Shown: piece by piece, positions 1 to 10,637 of the stretch
Numbering within the stretch: the stretch's first letter is position 1
Layout of the letters: the number at the start of each line of letters is the position of its first letter
NCBI GenBank assembly: GCA_029948255.1
Contig: JALIZF010001828.1
Location: 582,001-646,000 of the forward strand
Direction of reading: 5' to 3'
DNA length: 64,000 nt
Source of the DNA: Telmatactis stephensoni
Taxonomy: Eukaryota > Cnidaria > Anthozoa > Actiniaria > Isophelliidae
Translations under genes and position numbers: made by a program
Notes under the pieces: model-generated
The model's database searches: none
What the model saw: only the letters and a program-made list of their open reading frames with translations
What the model was told of the DNA's origin: nothing

Positions 1-345
1 GTTGTTGTTGTGTGACTGTCCTCGGTGGTAGTTGCGTGACTGTCCTCGGTGGTAGTTGCGTGACTGTCCTTAGCAGCCTCTGCGTGACTGTCCTCGGTGG
101 TTGCTCCTTGACTGTCCTCGTTGATGGTTAGGTGACTGACCTTAGCACCCTCTGCGTGACTGTCCTCGGTGGTTGCTGCGTGACCGTCCGTGGTGGTTGT
201 TGTGTTACTATCCTCTGTGGTAGTTGCGTGACTGTCCTTAGCACTTGTGGCATGACTGTCCTCGGTTGTTGTTGTTGTGTGACTGTCCTCGGTGATGGTT
301 GGGTGACTGACCTTAGCACCCTCTGCGTGACTGCCCTCTGCACTT
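1..345 (-). repeat. 24-bp tandem repeat coding for the ARB2A octapeptide tail
   Basis: About 15 units of 24 bp (plus-strand motif GTGACTGTCCTCGGTGGT plus 6 nt) translate on the minus strand as SHATTTED and variants such as SHAEGAKV and SHAEAAKD. The reading frame is in phase with the conserved part of ARB2A exon 11 and has no stop as far as position 1. The unit length is a multiple of three, so unit gain or loss would not break the frame. Unit substitutions are mostly at Thr/Ala positions, with Ser-His best conserved. Confidence 0.85.
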
Positions 346-3300
346 CGTACTTTATTACTATCAGCACTCAGCACTTGACTGTGATCGTCTGGTTTAGCGA
401 CGTCATCTTTCGGTCGACTCTCGGAATCTGTTGTACGTTTATTTGTTTCTTGTAATTTTGCGTTGATAAACTTGAAAACAGAGTCTTTTGCAAAATGAGA
501 CGTCCACACGTGTTCGTCAATTCCTGGTGAAATAGGAGTCAGTCGGCTCAAAGTGTGATAGAAACAAATACACGCCTTTGCGCGCGGAGTGGCAGCAGAG
601 CAACGTTGCATCATTGGCCTTATTACCACACCTTTGATTGTTGCACAGCATAGCTCCGCGTTGAGAGCGATGTCTCTAAATAGCTACCGCAACCAAAGAT
701 GAAATATTGCAGGCGCGCGACAAATTACTTGTAACGACGATGCTAGATACAAGAATAAGGGGGGAAAATTGTCACCTGAAAAAGTAGAAGGCTGTTCTAC
801 TTTCTTTAGCGTTGCTGCAACATCGTTATGGTACAATGCGTGACAAGTTCGTAAAAAGTGTTGTTCCCCGTATTTGCGCACTCTTACTTATTTTCGCGCG
901 CAGTGTTAGATTTTGTAATTTCAAGAAAAATGCAAAATTCAAGACAAGGCTCCAAAAACTCACTCAAATATTGTATTATATTGTATGCGCGTTTTGTCAT
1001 TTCTATCGGCCATGAAATCGCGACCTTGCAGTCAATGAAGAGAATTCACAAAAGCCTTCTATACGTAAAGAAAGTGATTTCTTGAGAATCTTGCATTACT
1101 GATTACCTGCCGACACCAACTCACAATCATTAGAACCGTAGGATGGGATAGGTTCGTCTAATGGCTTATTAGAGGAAACCCAATTTCTTGTTGTCTGTTA
1201 CAAATCAACAAACGAAAACAGATTGAATGTTCAAGTTTTTATTTATTATGGCCATATTATTGTTGTGCTTTTTTGTGTAAGCTGTTGTGTTGTGTAAGTT
1301 CTGTTGTGTTGTGTGAGTTGTGTTGTTCAGTGTGTTGTGTTGTGTTTTGTAAGCTGTTGTTGTGTAGGGTGTTTTCAGTATGTGTTGCGACAACAATTCA
1401 GTTACAAAGGTGTGTCAGATGACACAAGTCCAATAAGTTCTTGCACTGCATGTTTTTTTTTTTTTTGTTTCCTATGCTTGTTTGTTCGTTGTCTGTCTGC
1501 ATGCTTATCTTTACCTACCTTTTTAAACCACGTTTGTATATTCTTGGATTCAGAGTATCCCACGCTATGAACTGAGTCAGTGAATGCAACAGCTTTGATT
1601 CGCTTCATGCTGTCAGGGACTGTCCTTACCTGGGAAAAACAAGAACAATATAAGCAAACCTTTCTTATGTTTAAGAAGTGTCTTTCATGCCATTCTTAGA
1701 TGTTAGTTCTACCCATCTAATTTCCCTTTTTCCCGTGCATGTGCACTCTAATAGATGCACAGATGACATCAAACTGTGGCGAGAACACTAAAGTACAAGA
1801 TACGAAGTCATGTAGAGTGAATGTTGTTCTCATCACATTTTTGTTTTTGTGCTATAAATATAGGTTATTGGTCGCCTAACCAGCTAATAATATTTTTCGC
1901 GTTCTTGTGCATATTACGTGCGTTCTTTTGAGAATTGTATAATATTACTTTTTATAACGATTGGTATGTCATGAACGCTACACACGCTTAGATGACGTCA
2001 CAGAATCTTACGTGCGCTCTGATTGGTTGAAATGTTTTGATATATATACTATACTACATGGGTCTGTACTCTATTATATAGAAGCACAGAAGACGCAAAA
2101 TGTGGCGAGAATAAAGGTCACACCAGCGTACTTTTTGTTCCTACCATATTTCATATTTCAATGTGATCTATGCATCTAGAGCAGATTCCGTATGAGTTTG
2201 AAACGCACTGCGCCATGCCGTGACCGTGTCAGTGCCGTGATGTCTGTAAAAACATTTGAAATTCCTCCTGTAAGCGTGCCGTGCCAGTCGTGCCGTAACC
2301 GTGCCGTGACCGTGCGGTGCCGTTTTGCAAAGTTATACGAAATCTATTCTATTATAGTACAAACCAACGGAAAACTGGGATCCATTTCTTTTGTGTGACA
2401 TTTATCAACATTTTTACCCAAACAAAGCGTGCATATCATTTGATTTGTGATGTCACCCATGGATCAGCCATTTGAACTTTAACCGCGTGCATGGTTCTTG
2501 ACCAATCAGATCATGCATAATATACTAATCCTACCAAATGTTGAACGACTACACCACCAAAACTATGTGCGACAATTGCAATGTCCTTGGCCTTGGCTTT
2601 GGAACCATTTATGAAGTGTTTCCACACATACACCATGTGATGTTGAGGATTTTCACTTCCCTGACAAGAAAAGTGTACATCATCACACATTATTGATACA
2701 AGTATCAAGTATATAATGTATCAGTACTATTTCCATACCTACCTACCTACGTACTCTCTTACCTTCCCATCTACCTATACCTACTTACATACTCACCCTC
2801 ATATACCTACCCAACCACCTACAGAGAACGGATTTCGTATGAGTGTGAAACCACAGGCACCCCAGGCAACTAATTTAGAGCAGCGCGTAAAAACATCAGC
2901 GTACAATGTATAAAGCAATATAAAGCAAATGTAAGGGTTCGGGTTCGAATCCTCATGGAATAATTTTTTTCACCTTACTATGTAGTAAATATTATCTTTT
3001 CATGTGTTTGTATGCTTTTTTCTGGTTTAATTTTGAAGCGTAAGCTAATTTTTCTCTTTTTTATCCCCCTTAACATAGCTATAGAAAAAAATGAAAAATT
3101 AGCTTAAAACGCTTCAAACCAGAAAAAAAGCATACAAACACATGAAAAGATAATATTTACTACATGATAAAGTGAAAAAAAATTTTTACACGGTGCAAAT
3201 TTTACCTACAACTGTTTGCATGCAGCTTGCTTACGACATACATACAACACGAATTGCATCGTGTAAATCAAGCCTATACAACTGGCTTGCAACTATTGCA

Positions 3301-6300
3301 TGCAAAGTTGCGTGCGTGTAAACAGCCGCTAAAATATGTCGTAAGAAAGTTGCGTTGCACCATGTAAATCGGCCGTTATACGCTTTGCTTTATACGCTGT
3401 TGCGGCTTTATACGCTGTTGCTTTATATGCTGTTGCGGCTTGGGATTAGTTAAAATCCATTTATTTATATCTATATTCATATTTTATAGCTATATTATAT
3501 ATATATTTTCATTTATTAATTTTATCTCTTAGTATAGTGCAAACTGTTTTTAAGAGTAATTGATTAAAGATTAAAGGTTGCGCGCTGCTCTAAATGATTG
3601 CCTGGGGTGAAACGTACCACTCTGTGCCATGACCGTGTCAGTGCCGTGTTGTCTATAAAACATTCAAAATTCCTGCCATATCTGTGCCTTGCGGCGCTGT
3701 TTCCACAGTCATATGAAATCTACTCTATACCTACCTTCCTACACCTACCTACCTATACCTACCTACCTACACCTACTTACCTATACCTACCTACCTACCT
3801 AAACCTACCTACCTACACCTACCTACCTATACCTACCTACCTAAACCTACCTACCTATACCTACCTATACCTACCTACCTACACCTACCTACCTATACCT
3901 ACCTACCTATACCTACCTACCTATACACCTATACCTACCTACCTACACCTACCTACCTATACCTACCTACCTATACCTACCTACCTACCTACCTACCTAC
4001 CTACCTACCTACCTACCTATACCTACCTACCTACACCTACCTACCTATACCTACCTACCTTCACCTACCTATACCTACCTACCTACACCTACCTACCTAC
4101 ACCCACCTACCTATATCTGTTACCAACTATATCCAGTAAATATATTTAGGGACTTTGGTAGTACCAGACTACCTATATCTACCTACCAACCTACCTACGC
4201 TACATGTATTTATACCTACCACCTTTATCTACCTTGCAACCTATCAATTACCAATGTTGCCATATACCTTGATGGTTTTTCCTGTACTTCTATCAAAATT
4301 GTGATTTCCATTTGTAATGATAATCCCAAAACCTTCCTGAAATGGAAGAGGGATTTAGTAAAAAGAAATATGATGCAAAATGACAGTCTAGTAGAGGCTA
4401 CGACAAACCTTTTGTGCTTGGATGATATATGGTTCCATTGTCCCAGACTCCCAGCTGTCATTAATGATCAGGCTGTTTACAAACAGAACAGAATATCCAT
4501 AAAACAAATTACTGTGCATATATTCATATATATTATTCATGGTGTGTACATAATCCTTAACCCATAAACCTTAATCAAATGGGTTAATTTTTGGCATGTT
4601 AATTCTGAAAAAAAAAAATTTGAGTTGAAAAAAAAAACCCATTCACTTAAACCACTGGATTAAGACTAATTGGGTTTTAAGAAAATGGGTCTTATACCTA
4701 ATTCCATTTCATTTACAAAATGAGAATATCCCTTGTTATCACCTACCTTCTTGCCCACTGGCCAGCTCGTACTACCCCACTTCCATGGATTAGAATCAGC
4801 AGTTTATCAGCCTCAAGGGCATCAGAACTTTTAAAGAAAAATCCTTTACCTTCTTTAGTTTTTGCATTGATCTATAAAATTAATTTGATATCAGTTAGTA
4901 TATGATTTGTCTTTTTGTTACTGAAATGAGTTGAACCCCTCTATATGAAGACCCATGTTTATAGCTTAATAGACCTAAAACAAACTGTTAATCCTTACAA
5001 AAAAATCCAAGACAGTGTTTACTTACTGGAATAGCAACTCTCTCAAGCTTCAATTCAACTTCAAGTTTTTCATACACATGTTCTGTGATAATCTAGAAGT
5101 TATTACATACAGGTTTGGTAAACAACAATAATAACAACAACAACAATTCTATTATTTACACTTGAAACAATATTTACAAAGTGACTTCATCTGCATATAG
5201 CTAACTTAAGCTGTATGTAAATGGAATATGCATGGAAAGAGCCACAAATTAGAGACCCTATTGAACGGTTGTGAATGAAATTAGTGAGATATTTTCCTCC
5301 TAAATTTCTTCGTCAGTGGTGAGATTCCAAGCTGATCTAAGCACGCAGATGGGATGGGAGGATGGCAGCCCTTCACTTTTTATGAAGCAATATTTCAGTG
5401 AAGGACAAGTTTTCTTTGTGCTAGCTTGACAGTATATAACTGTCATTGGAACTGTTTTGCCACCATATATACAATATTTATTGCATTTGATGGTTGTTGC
5501 CAGCTCTCTTTGTTCTATAGCAAGCCCAGGCACAGTGTTGCACTATGTGTCTATCCTGCAACGTTGCACACGTTACAGAAAATGTTACTGAAATACAACT
5601 TGATCCTAAACCTGCAATATTGTTGTGCACAAAATTGCACACAGCATTTGCAAGGGTGGACACATGGTGCAGCACATGATGTTGCATGGTAATTTATCTG
5701 GGCCTTAACACATATTTTATATCAATGTTCTTTGTGTTATTGCTGTTTTGTCCCACCTCCTTAAACATGATCCTTAAGATGTTACAATAAATTATTTTGA
5801 TGTGATGTTACAATGAAATAAAGGCAATTATGATGCTGCAACGACTGCACCCATGGCTTTAAAAAATGCTCCACACTTCCTGAAGCAAGGTTTCAACTAA
5901 CCTCTCCTATTTTCTCATATCGTTGTTGGTTCAGGTCCCTGTTTCCATTGTGGACATCAAATTCAAAAGGTCTGCCATCTTCAGACATTAATCTGGTTGC
6001 ACCATCAACTGTTAGAAAGAAAGTTTGTTCCAATGTAAACATTTATTTATTTTGCTATGATTAGGAGTTCATCGTATGTTATAATTATGAAATCATAATT
6101 ATTATGATTTGTGATTATCAAAAACTCAGTTATTGCCATTATTTGCAGCAGGATGACAAATTCAGGGTGTTTTGAACATCCTCTGAGAGTGCTTGTGACA
6201 TCCTACTAAATGTTGTAGTTTCTGAAGGGTTGTCTTAATACACATGCGTAGCAGCCTATATGCAAATTTATAGAAAAATTAGTGAATAAAATCTTGCACA

Positions 6301-7008
6301 AGGCCATTACCTTAAGGGCAATCTCCTCAAAACTTTGCAGTTTAATTATTATTATCAATATAACAAAAACGGATATCCAATAAATCAAATATCTTATGAA
6401 ATCACATATGATATATATATGTATGATATATGTCTATGGTCTTTAATGTTCTCCACAAGTGGATTGTTATTTTATAGCAGAGTGTATTATGGGATAGTTT
6501 GTGTTGTATTGTATCTTGTCTTTAGATGTGTATAAATTTGTATATTTTTTAGTGTCATTTTGGATGGATGTACATGCATTTACCTAGTGTGAAACAATAA
6601 CCAAAGTCTTCAAGTGTCTTTCGTCGCTTTGAATCTTGTTTTGCTGAAAATATGGAATATATACATAGTTAATCCCATGGGGGGAAGGGGGAAGGGGGTG
6701 TGCAGTGTTTGGAGGCAAAAGGTTAAGGAATTGAAAGTCAGTTCCTGTCTCCCTCTGACAGTTTGGCATTTTGATGGACATGCACGAGTCCTGAGACTAA
6801 TAAATATTAAGATTATTTAAAATCATTTGATCTGCATTTATTTTCCAACACTCAGTATTTTGACAAAATCAAATCCCTACTTCTTACCTGCACTTACCCT
6901 TCCCCCTTCGATTAACTTCGATAGGCGTACGTATCATAAATATATTCACACAAAGTAAAATTGAAGTGCATTCTAGACTAGCTTACTTGTACTGAAATTA
7001 TCGCCCAT
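1..7008 (-). CDS. ARB2A: ARB2A / FAM172A homologue (Arb2 domain protein), 3' end beyond window
   Basis: Eleven coding exons read on the minus strand: 7008-6987, 6643-6584, 6008-5902, 5092-5027, 4871-4747, 4472-4409, 4336-4268, 2660-2535, 1629-1519, 1194-1107 and 523 to beyond 1. All junctions are GT-AG and keep phase, giving at least 453 residues (human about 416). Recognisable in order are LEDFGYCF, RYEKIGEIITEHVYEKL, LILIHGSGVVRAGQWARR, the alpha/beta-hydrolase elbow AHSFGG near residue 204, KAVAFTDSVHSV, NWVSS.KPLDEP and DSVFKFI. This order matches FAM172A. The family adopts an alpha/beta-hydrolase fold; vertebrate members are linked to Argonaute-dependent co-transcriptional regulation. 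The ATG lies in a 22-nt first coding exon. The C terminus is unusual: the usual short basic end is replaced by a long octapeptide repeat. Start codon and exon order are well supported; the stop is not in the window. Confidence 0.9.
1205..1400. repeat. GTTGT-rich low-complexity tract in ARB2A intron 9
   Basis: The plus strand here is a run of GTTGTGTTGTGTAAG-like units with no coding exon signal. It lies between ARB2A exons 9 (ends 1519) and 10 (starts 1194). A poly-T run follows near 1451-1465. Short open frames in it are composition artefacts. Confidence 0.7.
1714..1855. mobile_element. Truncated copy of the CTGTACTCTAAT-type palindromic element
   Basis: A diverged copy of the family seen at 16045 and 45023. 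It carries the stretch ACTCTAATAGATGCACAGATGAC, a GAGAACA block and the complementary TTGTTCTCATCACA block. It lies in ARB2A intron 8, between exons 8 and 9. The outer right arm is missing. Confidence 0.55.
2177..2351. mobile_element. MITE, TAGAGCAGATTTCGTATGA family
   Basis: The left terminus TAGAGCAGATTCCGTATGA is answered on the right by TATACGAAATCTATTCTA. The interior is rich in GTGCCGTGACCG units. Related copies occur at 2822 (left part), 3605-3727 (right part), 12168, 26345, 28185 and 45792. No open frame resembles a transposase, so it is a non-autonomous element. TA-like ends suggest a TA target-site duplication. Confidence 0.7.
2822..3727. mobile_element. Same MITE family split by a nested inverted-repeat element
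   Basis: The left part (GGATTTCGTATGAGTGTGAAAC near 2828) and right part (TGCCATGACCGTGTCAGTGCC near 3627, end CATATGAAATCTACTCTA at 3727) belong to one MITE copy. Between about 2862 and 3603 lies a second element with its own inverted ends: CAGGCAACTAATTTAGAGCAG on the left and CTGCTCTAAATGATTGCCTG on the right. The two MITE halves therefore bracket a younger insertion of roughly 740 bp in ARB2A intron 7. Confidence 0.6.
2969..3175. repeat. Long palindrome (foldback)
   Basis: The left arm contains TATTATCTTTTCATGTGTTTG, TATGCTTTTTTCTGG and AAGCGTAAGCTAATTTTTC. The right arm contains the complements in reverse order. The centre near 3060-3080 is AT-rich. It sits inside the nested element at 2862-3603, so this region has layered insertions. 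Confidence 0.75.
3728..4215. repeat. CTAC / CTATACCTAC low-complexity array
   Basis: Roughly 490 bp of CTACCTAC and CTATACCTAC units interrupted by a few variants near 4115-4165. It lies in ARB2A intron 7. The open frame across it (Thr-Tyr-Leu-Pro repeats) is a repeat artefact with no conserved flanks. Confidence 0.9.
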
Positions 7009-7390
7009 GTTGCACTGTAGAATGTTATTTTTTATCTGTATAAAATGCTTTCCAATTCTTTATGCTTGAATAACAACGCTTGGTCTCTGGTACTTGAACA
7101 GACCTACAAATCTTAGAAAAAAAAACAAGCAATTTGTATGGGTTGGGAAGTATACATCTTTACTCATAATATGACTGGCAAAATCATCTTACCTTTGAAA
7201 ATATATTAAAAGTTGTTAAGAAATATAACGTCTCTATCCTTGAAGCTAACATACGATGGCAAATTTTTACTGTTTTCCGGGTTATTTCTTGGAAATCTGT
7301 TTTTGATGAAGTCTTCGAAACATGCAGGCCTGGTTACTCAATTGCCTACCAAGGCATGGGAGGAGAGGGTAGACTTCATAAATTGTCATC
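7009..7390. promoter_or_regulatory. Divergent intergenic region between ARB2A and the FAM221-like gene
   Basis: ARB2A starts at 7008 on the minus strand and the FAM221-like gene at 7391 on the plus strand, leaving 382 bp for both 5' regions. The arrangement suggests a shared bidirectional promoter. I see no clear TATA box. This is inferred from layout; no transcript evidence is visible. Confidence 0.5.
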
Positions 7391-8440
7391 ATGGCTCATA
7401 ACAACAAGCAGAGTAGCTCCAAACGAATTCAAAATCAAACTGATGCCAGCCTTGCAGGCTTGAAGGATCTGAAAATAAGCTCTACAAGCAGCCCAAGATC
7501 TCCACAAAGATCTGCGAGAGCTACTAGGACAAAAAATGTTGGAGGAAAGCCATCGTCGTCAACCTCAGCTTCGCTTAGCAACCGAGACACGAAGCCTTCT
7601 GCAGCTGGCAAAAGTTCTTCTAAAGCGATTGTTAGTCGTCCTAAATTAGGAGTAGCGACTACTGAGTACACATGTCGACCTATTGTACCGGCCAGCAAGG
7701 CTGAACTCCTGCCCGTAGCACGAGCGATGCATCGCGAAGAGTTCGCTCCGAGAGTAAAGAAACTCTTCGATCCAGAACGAGAAGCCGCCATAGAAGCTAT
7801 CCAAACAGGTATCTACATAGGATGGAGATGTGAAGGGATAAAACATGATTGTATACGAGTGGGTAGCAATTCAAAGTGTTTCTGTGGTCATCTTCTACAT
7901 CAACATGGCAAATACAATGGTCATAGCGTGCGGGTTCCCTGTGTAGTCGACAAATGCAAATGTAAAGCATTTGCGTTCATACCCGGGAGACCTGAAGACG
8001 TTGGTGAGTTTTGGCTTCAACGTCGGCCAAACTTTGACCCCAGCACGTGGCGAGCAAAGTGTAAATGCAAACACACTCACGAGGAACATGTGCCAAATGG
8101 AGCAAGAGCGTGCAGAACGCGAGGGTGTGGCTGCTCACAGTTTTACTCCAACTTTTTATGTTGTGCCTGCGATAAGCATTGGGAGAATCATGAGACGGTG
8201 TTTGAAACGACAGAAATGAGGAAAATGGAAGGAATACCATACGGCGAGGATTATCTGCCTTTCAACGAGTTACCAGAGTTACGTAATGTTGTATTGACTG
8301 GGAGGGAAGATGACGATAGTCAATACCTACAGCTAAGCGATGGTAAATTTGCTGTACCTAGAGACACACCTACTGACCTTGCCTTACAGTTAAGAGGTGC
8401 ATCGAGTCATTCCTCTCAATTCGATCCATTTGGAAAATAG
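7391..8440 (+). CDS. FAM221B: FAM221-family Cys/His-rich protein (FAM221B-like), single exon
   Basis: An uninterrupted 349-residue frame starting ATGGCTCATAAC. Residues 1-85 are Ser/Lys-rich and probably disordered. From about residue 125 a Cys/His-rich module follows: CFCGHLLHQH, VDKCKCKAF, CKCKHTHEEH, CGCSQFYSNFLCCACDKHWENH and then TVFET. The spacing of these pairs looks metal-binding. The intermediate PEDVGEFWLQRRPNFDP and the late PFNELPELR...LTG favour FAM221B over FAM221A. The family's molecular function is not established. It is the only multi-hundred-residue gene here without an intron; its complete Cys set argues against decay. FAM221A is the alternative name. Confidence 0.8.
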   Translation: MAHNNKQSSSKRIQNQTDASLAGLKDLKISSTSSPRSPQRSARATRTKNVGGKPSSSTSASLSNRDTKPSAAGKSSSKAIVSRPKLGVATTEYTCRPIVPASKAELLPVARAMHREEFAPRVKKLFDPEREAAIEAIQTGIYIGWRCEGIKHDCIRVGSNSKCFCGHLLHQHGKYNGHSVRVPCVVDKCKCKAFAFIPGRPEDVGEFWLQRRPNFDPSTWRAKCKCKHTHEEHVPNGARACRTRGCGCSQFYSNFLCCACDKHWENHETVFETTEMRKMEGIPYGEDYLPFNELPELRNVVLTGREDDDSQYLQLSDGKFAVPRDTPTDLALQLRGASSHSSQFDPFGK

Positions 8441-10637
8441 ATATTTTGAGTACACAATGGCAATTTGGACTTTGAAGAGGTTCTAGAACGACATTTGAAA
8501 GTCAAACTAAACGGAAATCTGTAAACTAGCGAAAAGCAGATATTTACTACATCCATGGTCACCCATGGGTGGATCCAGGATAATCCCTTACTAGAAGGGG
8601 GTGCACCATTATATTGGATACCGTCCATGTATAGAGTAGAAGGGGGCCCAAAGTCGTCTCCGGGATGATACACACCGGCCCTAGCCTGCACCCTTCCCCT
8701 CAAGCCTCGTCTCCAGGCTACTTTATGGCGGCGCGGCCAGTGACGTCACGTTCGCCATTTTTGACGGACGAGCTGGAGTATCCTGGGGACGAGGCTCCCG
8801 TTACTATTTATTGGAGCCTTGGACTTGGAGATTGTTGATGTGCGCTTTTCGTCAGCTAATATTTTCTTGGTTTAACAAAGAAACTTTGAACTTTAAGAGA
8901 AAGTTATTTTTTGTTTTCATCGATGTTAAATTCTTGGAGATATGAACGCATTTTGCCCAGCGAGTTGTATGATTCGAGTTTGGAACGAAACATCTCAGAT
9001 AGACACCTTCAACTGGAAGGCTTAGCTCCTTATTTGCTGATTAGGACCATTTTTGTAAAATTGAAGTTTTTAAAATCCTGTCATATCTCCGAGAATTTTA
9101 CATCGATGAAAGCAAAATAACATCCTGAAGATCCAAAAATTTACAGAAATTTAGAAAATTTTAGCTGACGTAAAGTGCGCATCAAAAATATCTCCAATTT
9201 AAAGGCCCACTTGGATGAAAATTGATGAAAATTGGAAACTGATTAATTCGATCTGTAGATGAATGTAGCTAAATAAATAGCTGCCCTTTGCCCAAAAATC
9301 TGCATTTCAAGCTCGTTATCAAAGAGAAATTTTGATATAAAATCTACAAGAACAATAGGTTTGAGTAAATGACGTAATTTAGAGTGATCGCACTCGTGAA
9401 ATTGTACTAGCTTGTGAAACTTGTGAAATTGTACTAGCTAAATAATGCAAAATAGCACTAATGAACAATGGAAAACAAAGGATTTTATATTTTTAGTACA
9501 AAGTAGATTTTGTACTTTTTCACGGGTAGCTAAAGTGCGATCACTCTACTCACAGCTTAAATGCTAATTAAAGTACTTGACAATTTCTATTATTAGAAAA
9601 TGTTGCTTTTGGTGATTATTGGGAGTCGTACAGATTGGTTTAAATACTACGTTTCAAGTCATTTCCATTTTAATTTATTTTAATCCAAGTACCCCTTATA
9701 AATAGTAGCAGGCCACATTCTGTTAGTCCGTTTCCCTTTGCTTTACAATCGCCAATCCGCTCGCTCCGACAACCTTTTTGGAAACACTGAACTGTATAAT
9801 GTATTTTGTTTCACAATTGAACAAGTTTATTTACTGTGCAAAATCAAAAACGTTTCAGATTTACCGGGGCATGCATTCAGCTAATTTTTGTGATCGAGCG
9901 ATCTCTATATAAGGGGAGAGCTGCTACTTAGCGATTTTTTGGGAAAATGCAAGTGAAAGTTTTTTATTGATCAAGAATATTTTAGCGAGTACAAAATTTA
10001 GCGATTTCGAGGATTTCCCTAAATTATGTTGTCGCTAAAAATAGTAACCTTTTAGCAAAAATACTAAAACATTGGAAGTTTGAAATAAATAGCAATTCGC
10101 GTACAGGAATTAGATGGAATTAAGCCTGAGGATTTTTGAAAAACCTTATACCTATTGTGTGACATTGTCGATATTTGATTAAAGTGTGTGGTTTGTAATG
10201 ACTCGCTGGAGACATATATTTTCAGAATGATTTTTTATTTGTCGAAGTTAATTTGATAATTCAAAATTTAAAGAGCTAGTTACTTTCTTAAGGCCGATCT
10301 ACACGCTACGATATGTCGACCCGATTTTTGATAAGCTTTATTCGGAAAAATAAAGAAATCGGACCGATTCCTGAAAAACGTCCTATAGAGTTTTTCGTGT
10401 CAAACCAATTTTTTGCAAGGAGAATCAGTTGAATTTGTGTAGAACAAATCGCAGGAAGTAAATAGGTCTCTAGCTATAGGCTAAACTGATTAATTCAGTC
10501 AAATTCCTCGCGGACAGTATTTGTTTCTATGGACGCCAAAATGATCGCCACAACTGATGTGACGTGTTTTCTTTCATTGTATTAATTCAAACTTGCTTCC
10601 TAGTCAATCTATACATTCAACTTCTAAAGTTCATCTA
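8441..10637. other. Intergenic region with small inverted repeats
   Basis: No convincing exon is visible here. It holds a dispersed repeat at 8565-8700 (GGATCCAGGAT...GGGGGTGCACC, also present at 35640-35820), a foldback at about 8703-8797 (CCTCGTCTCCAGG against CCTGGGGACGAGG), and a MITE at 9381-9547. The last stretch before 10638 is likely the 5' region of the GT31 gene. Confidence 0.6.
9381..9547. mobile_element. Short MITE-like palindrome
   Basis: The ends AGAGTGATCGCACT and AAGTGCGATCACTCT form an inverted repeat about 165 bp apart. The interior carries a duplicated GTGAAATTGTACTAGCT segment. There is no coding potential. Confidence 0.6.

Noticed and set aside
1402..1518. Read-through of ARB2A exon 9 into a VSSDTPL segment
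   Set aside because: It superficially resembles the NWVSS..PLD motif, but exon 10 at 1194-1107 supplies that motif properly and in phase.
3598..4149. 183-residue open frame of Thr-Tyr-Leu-Pro repeats
   Set aside because: It is the CTAC low-complexity array read as protein; it lies in an ARB2A intron and has no conserved flanks.
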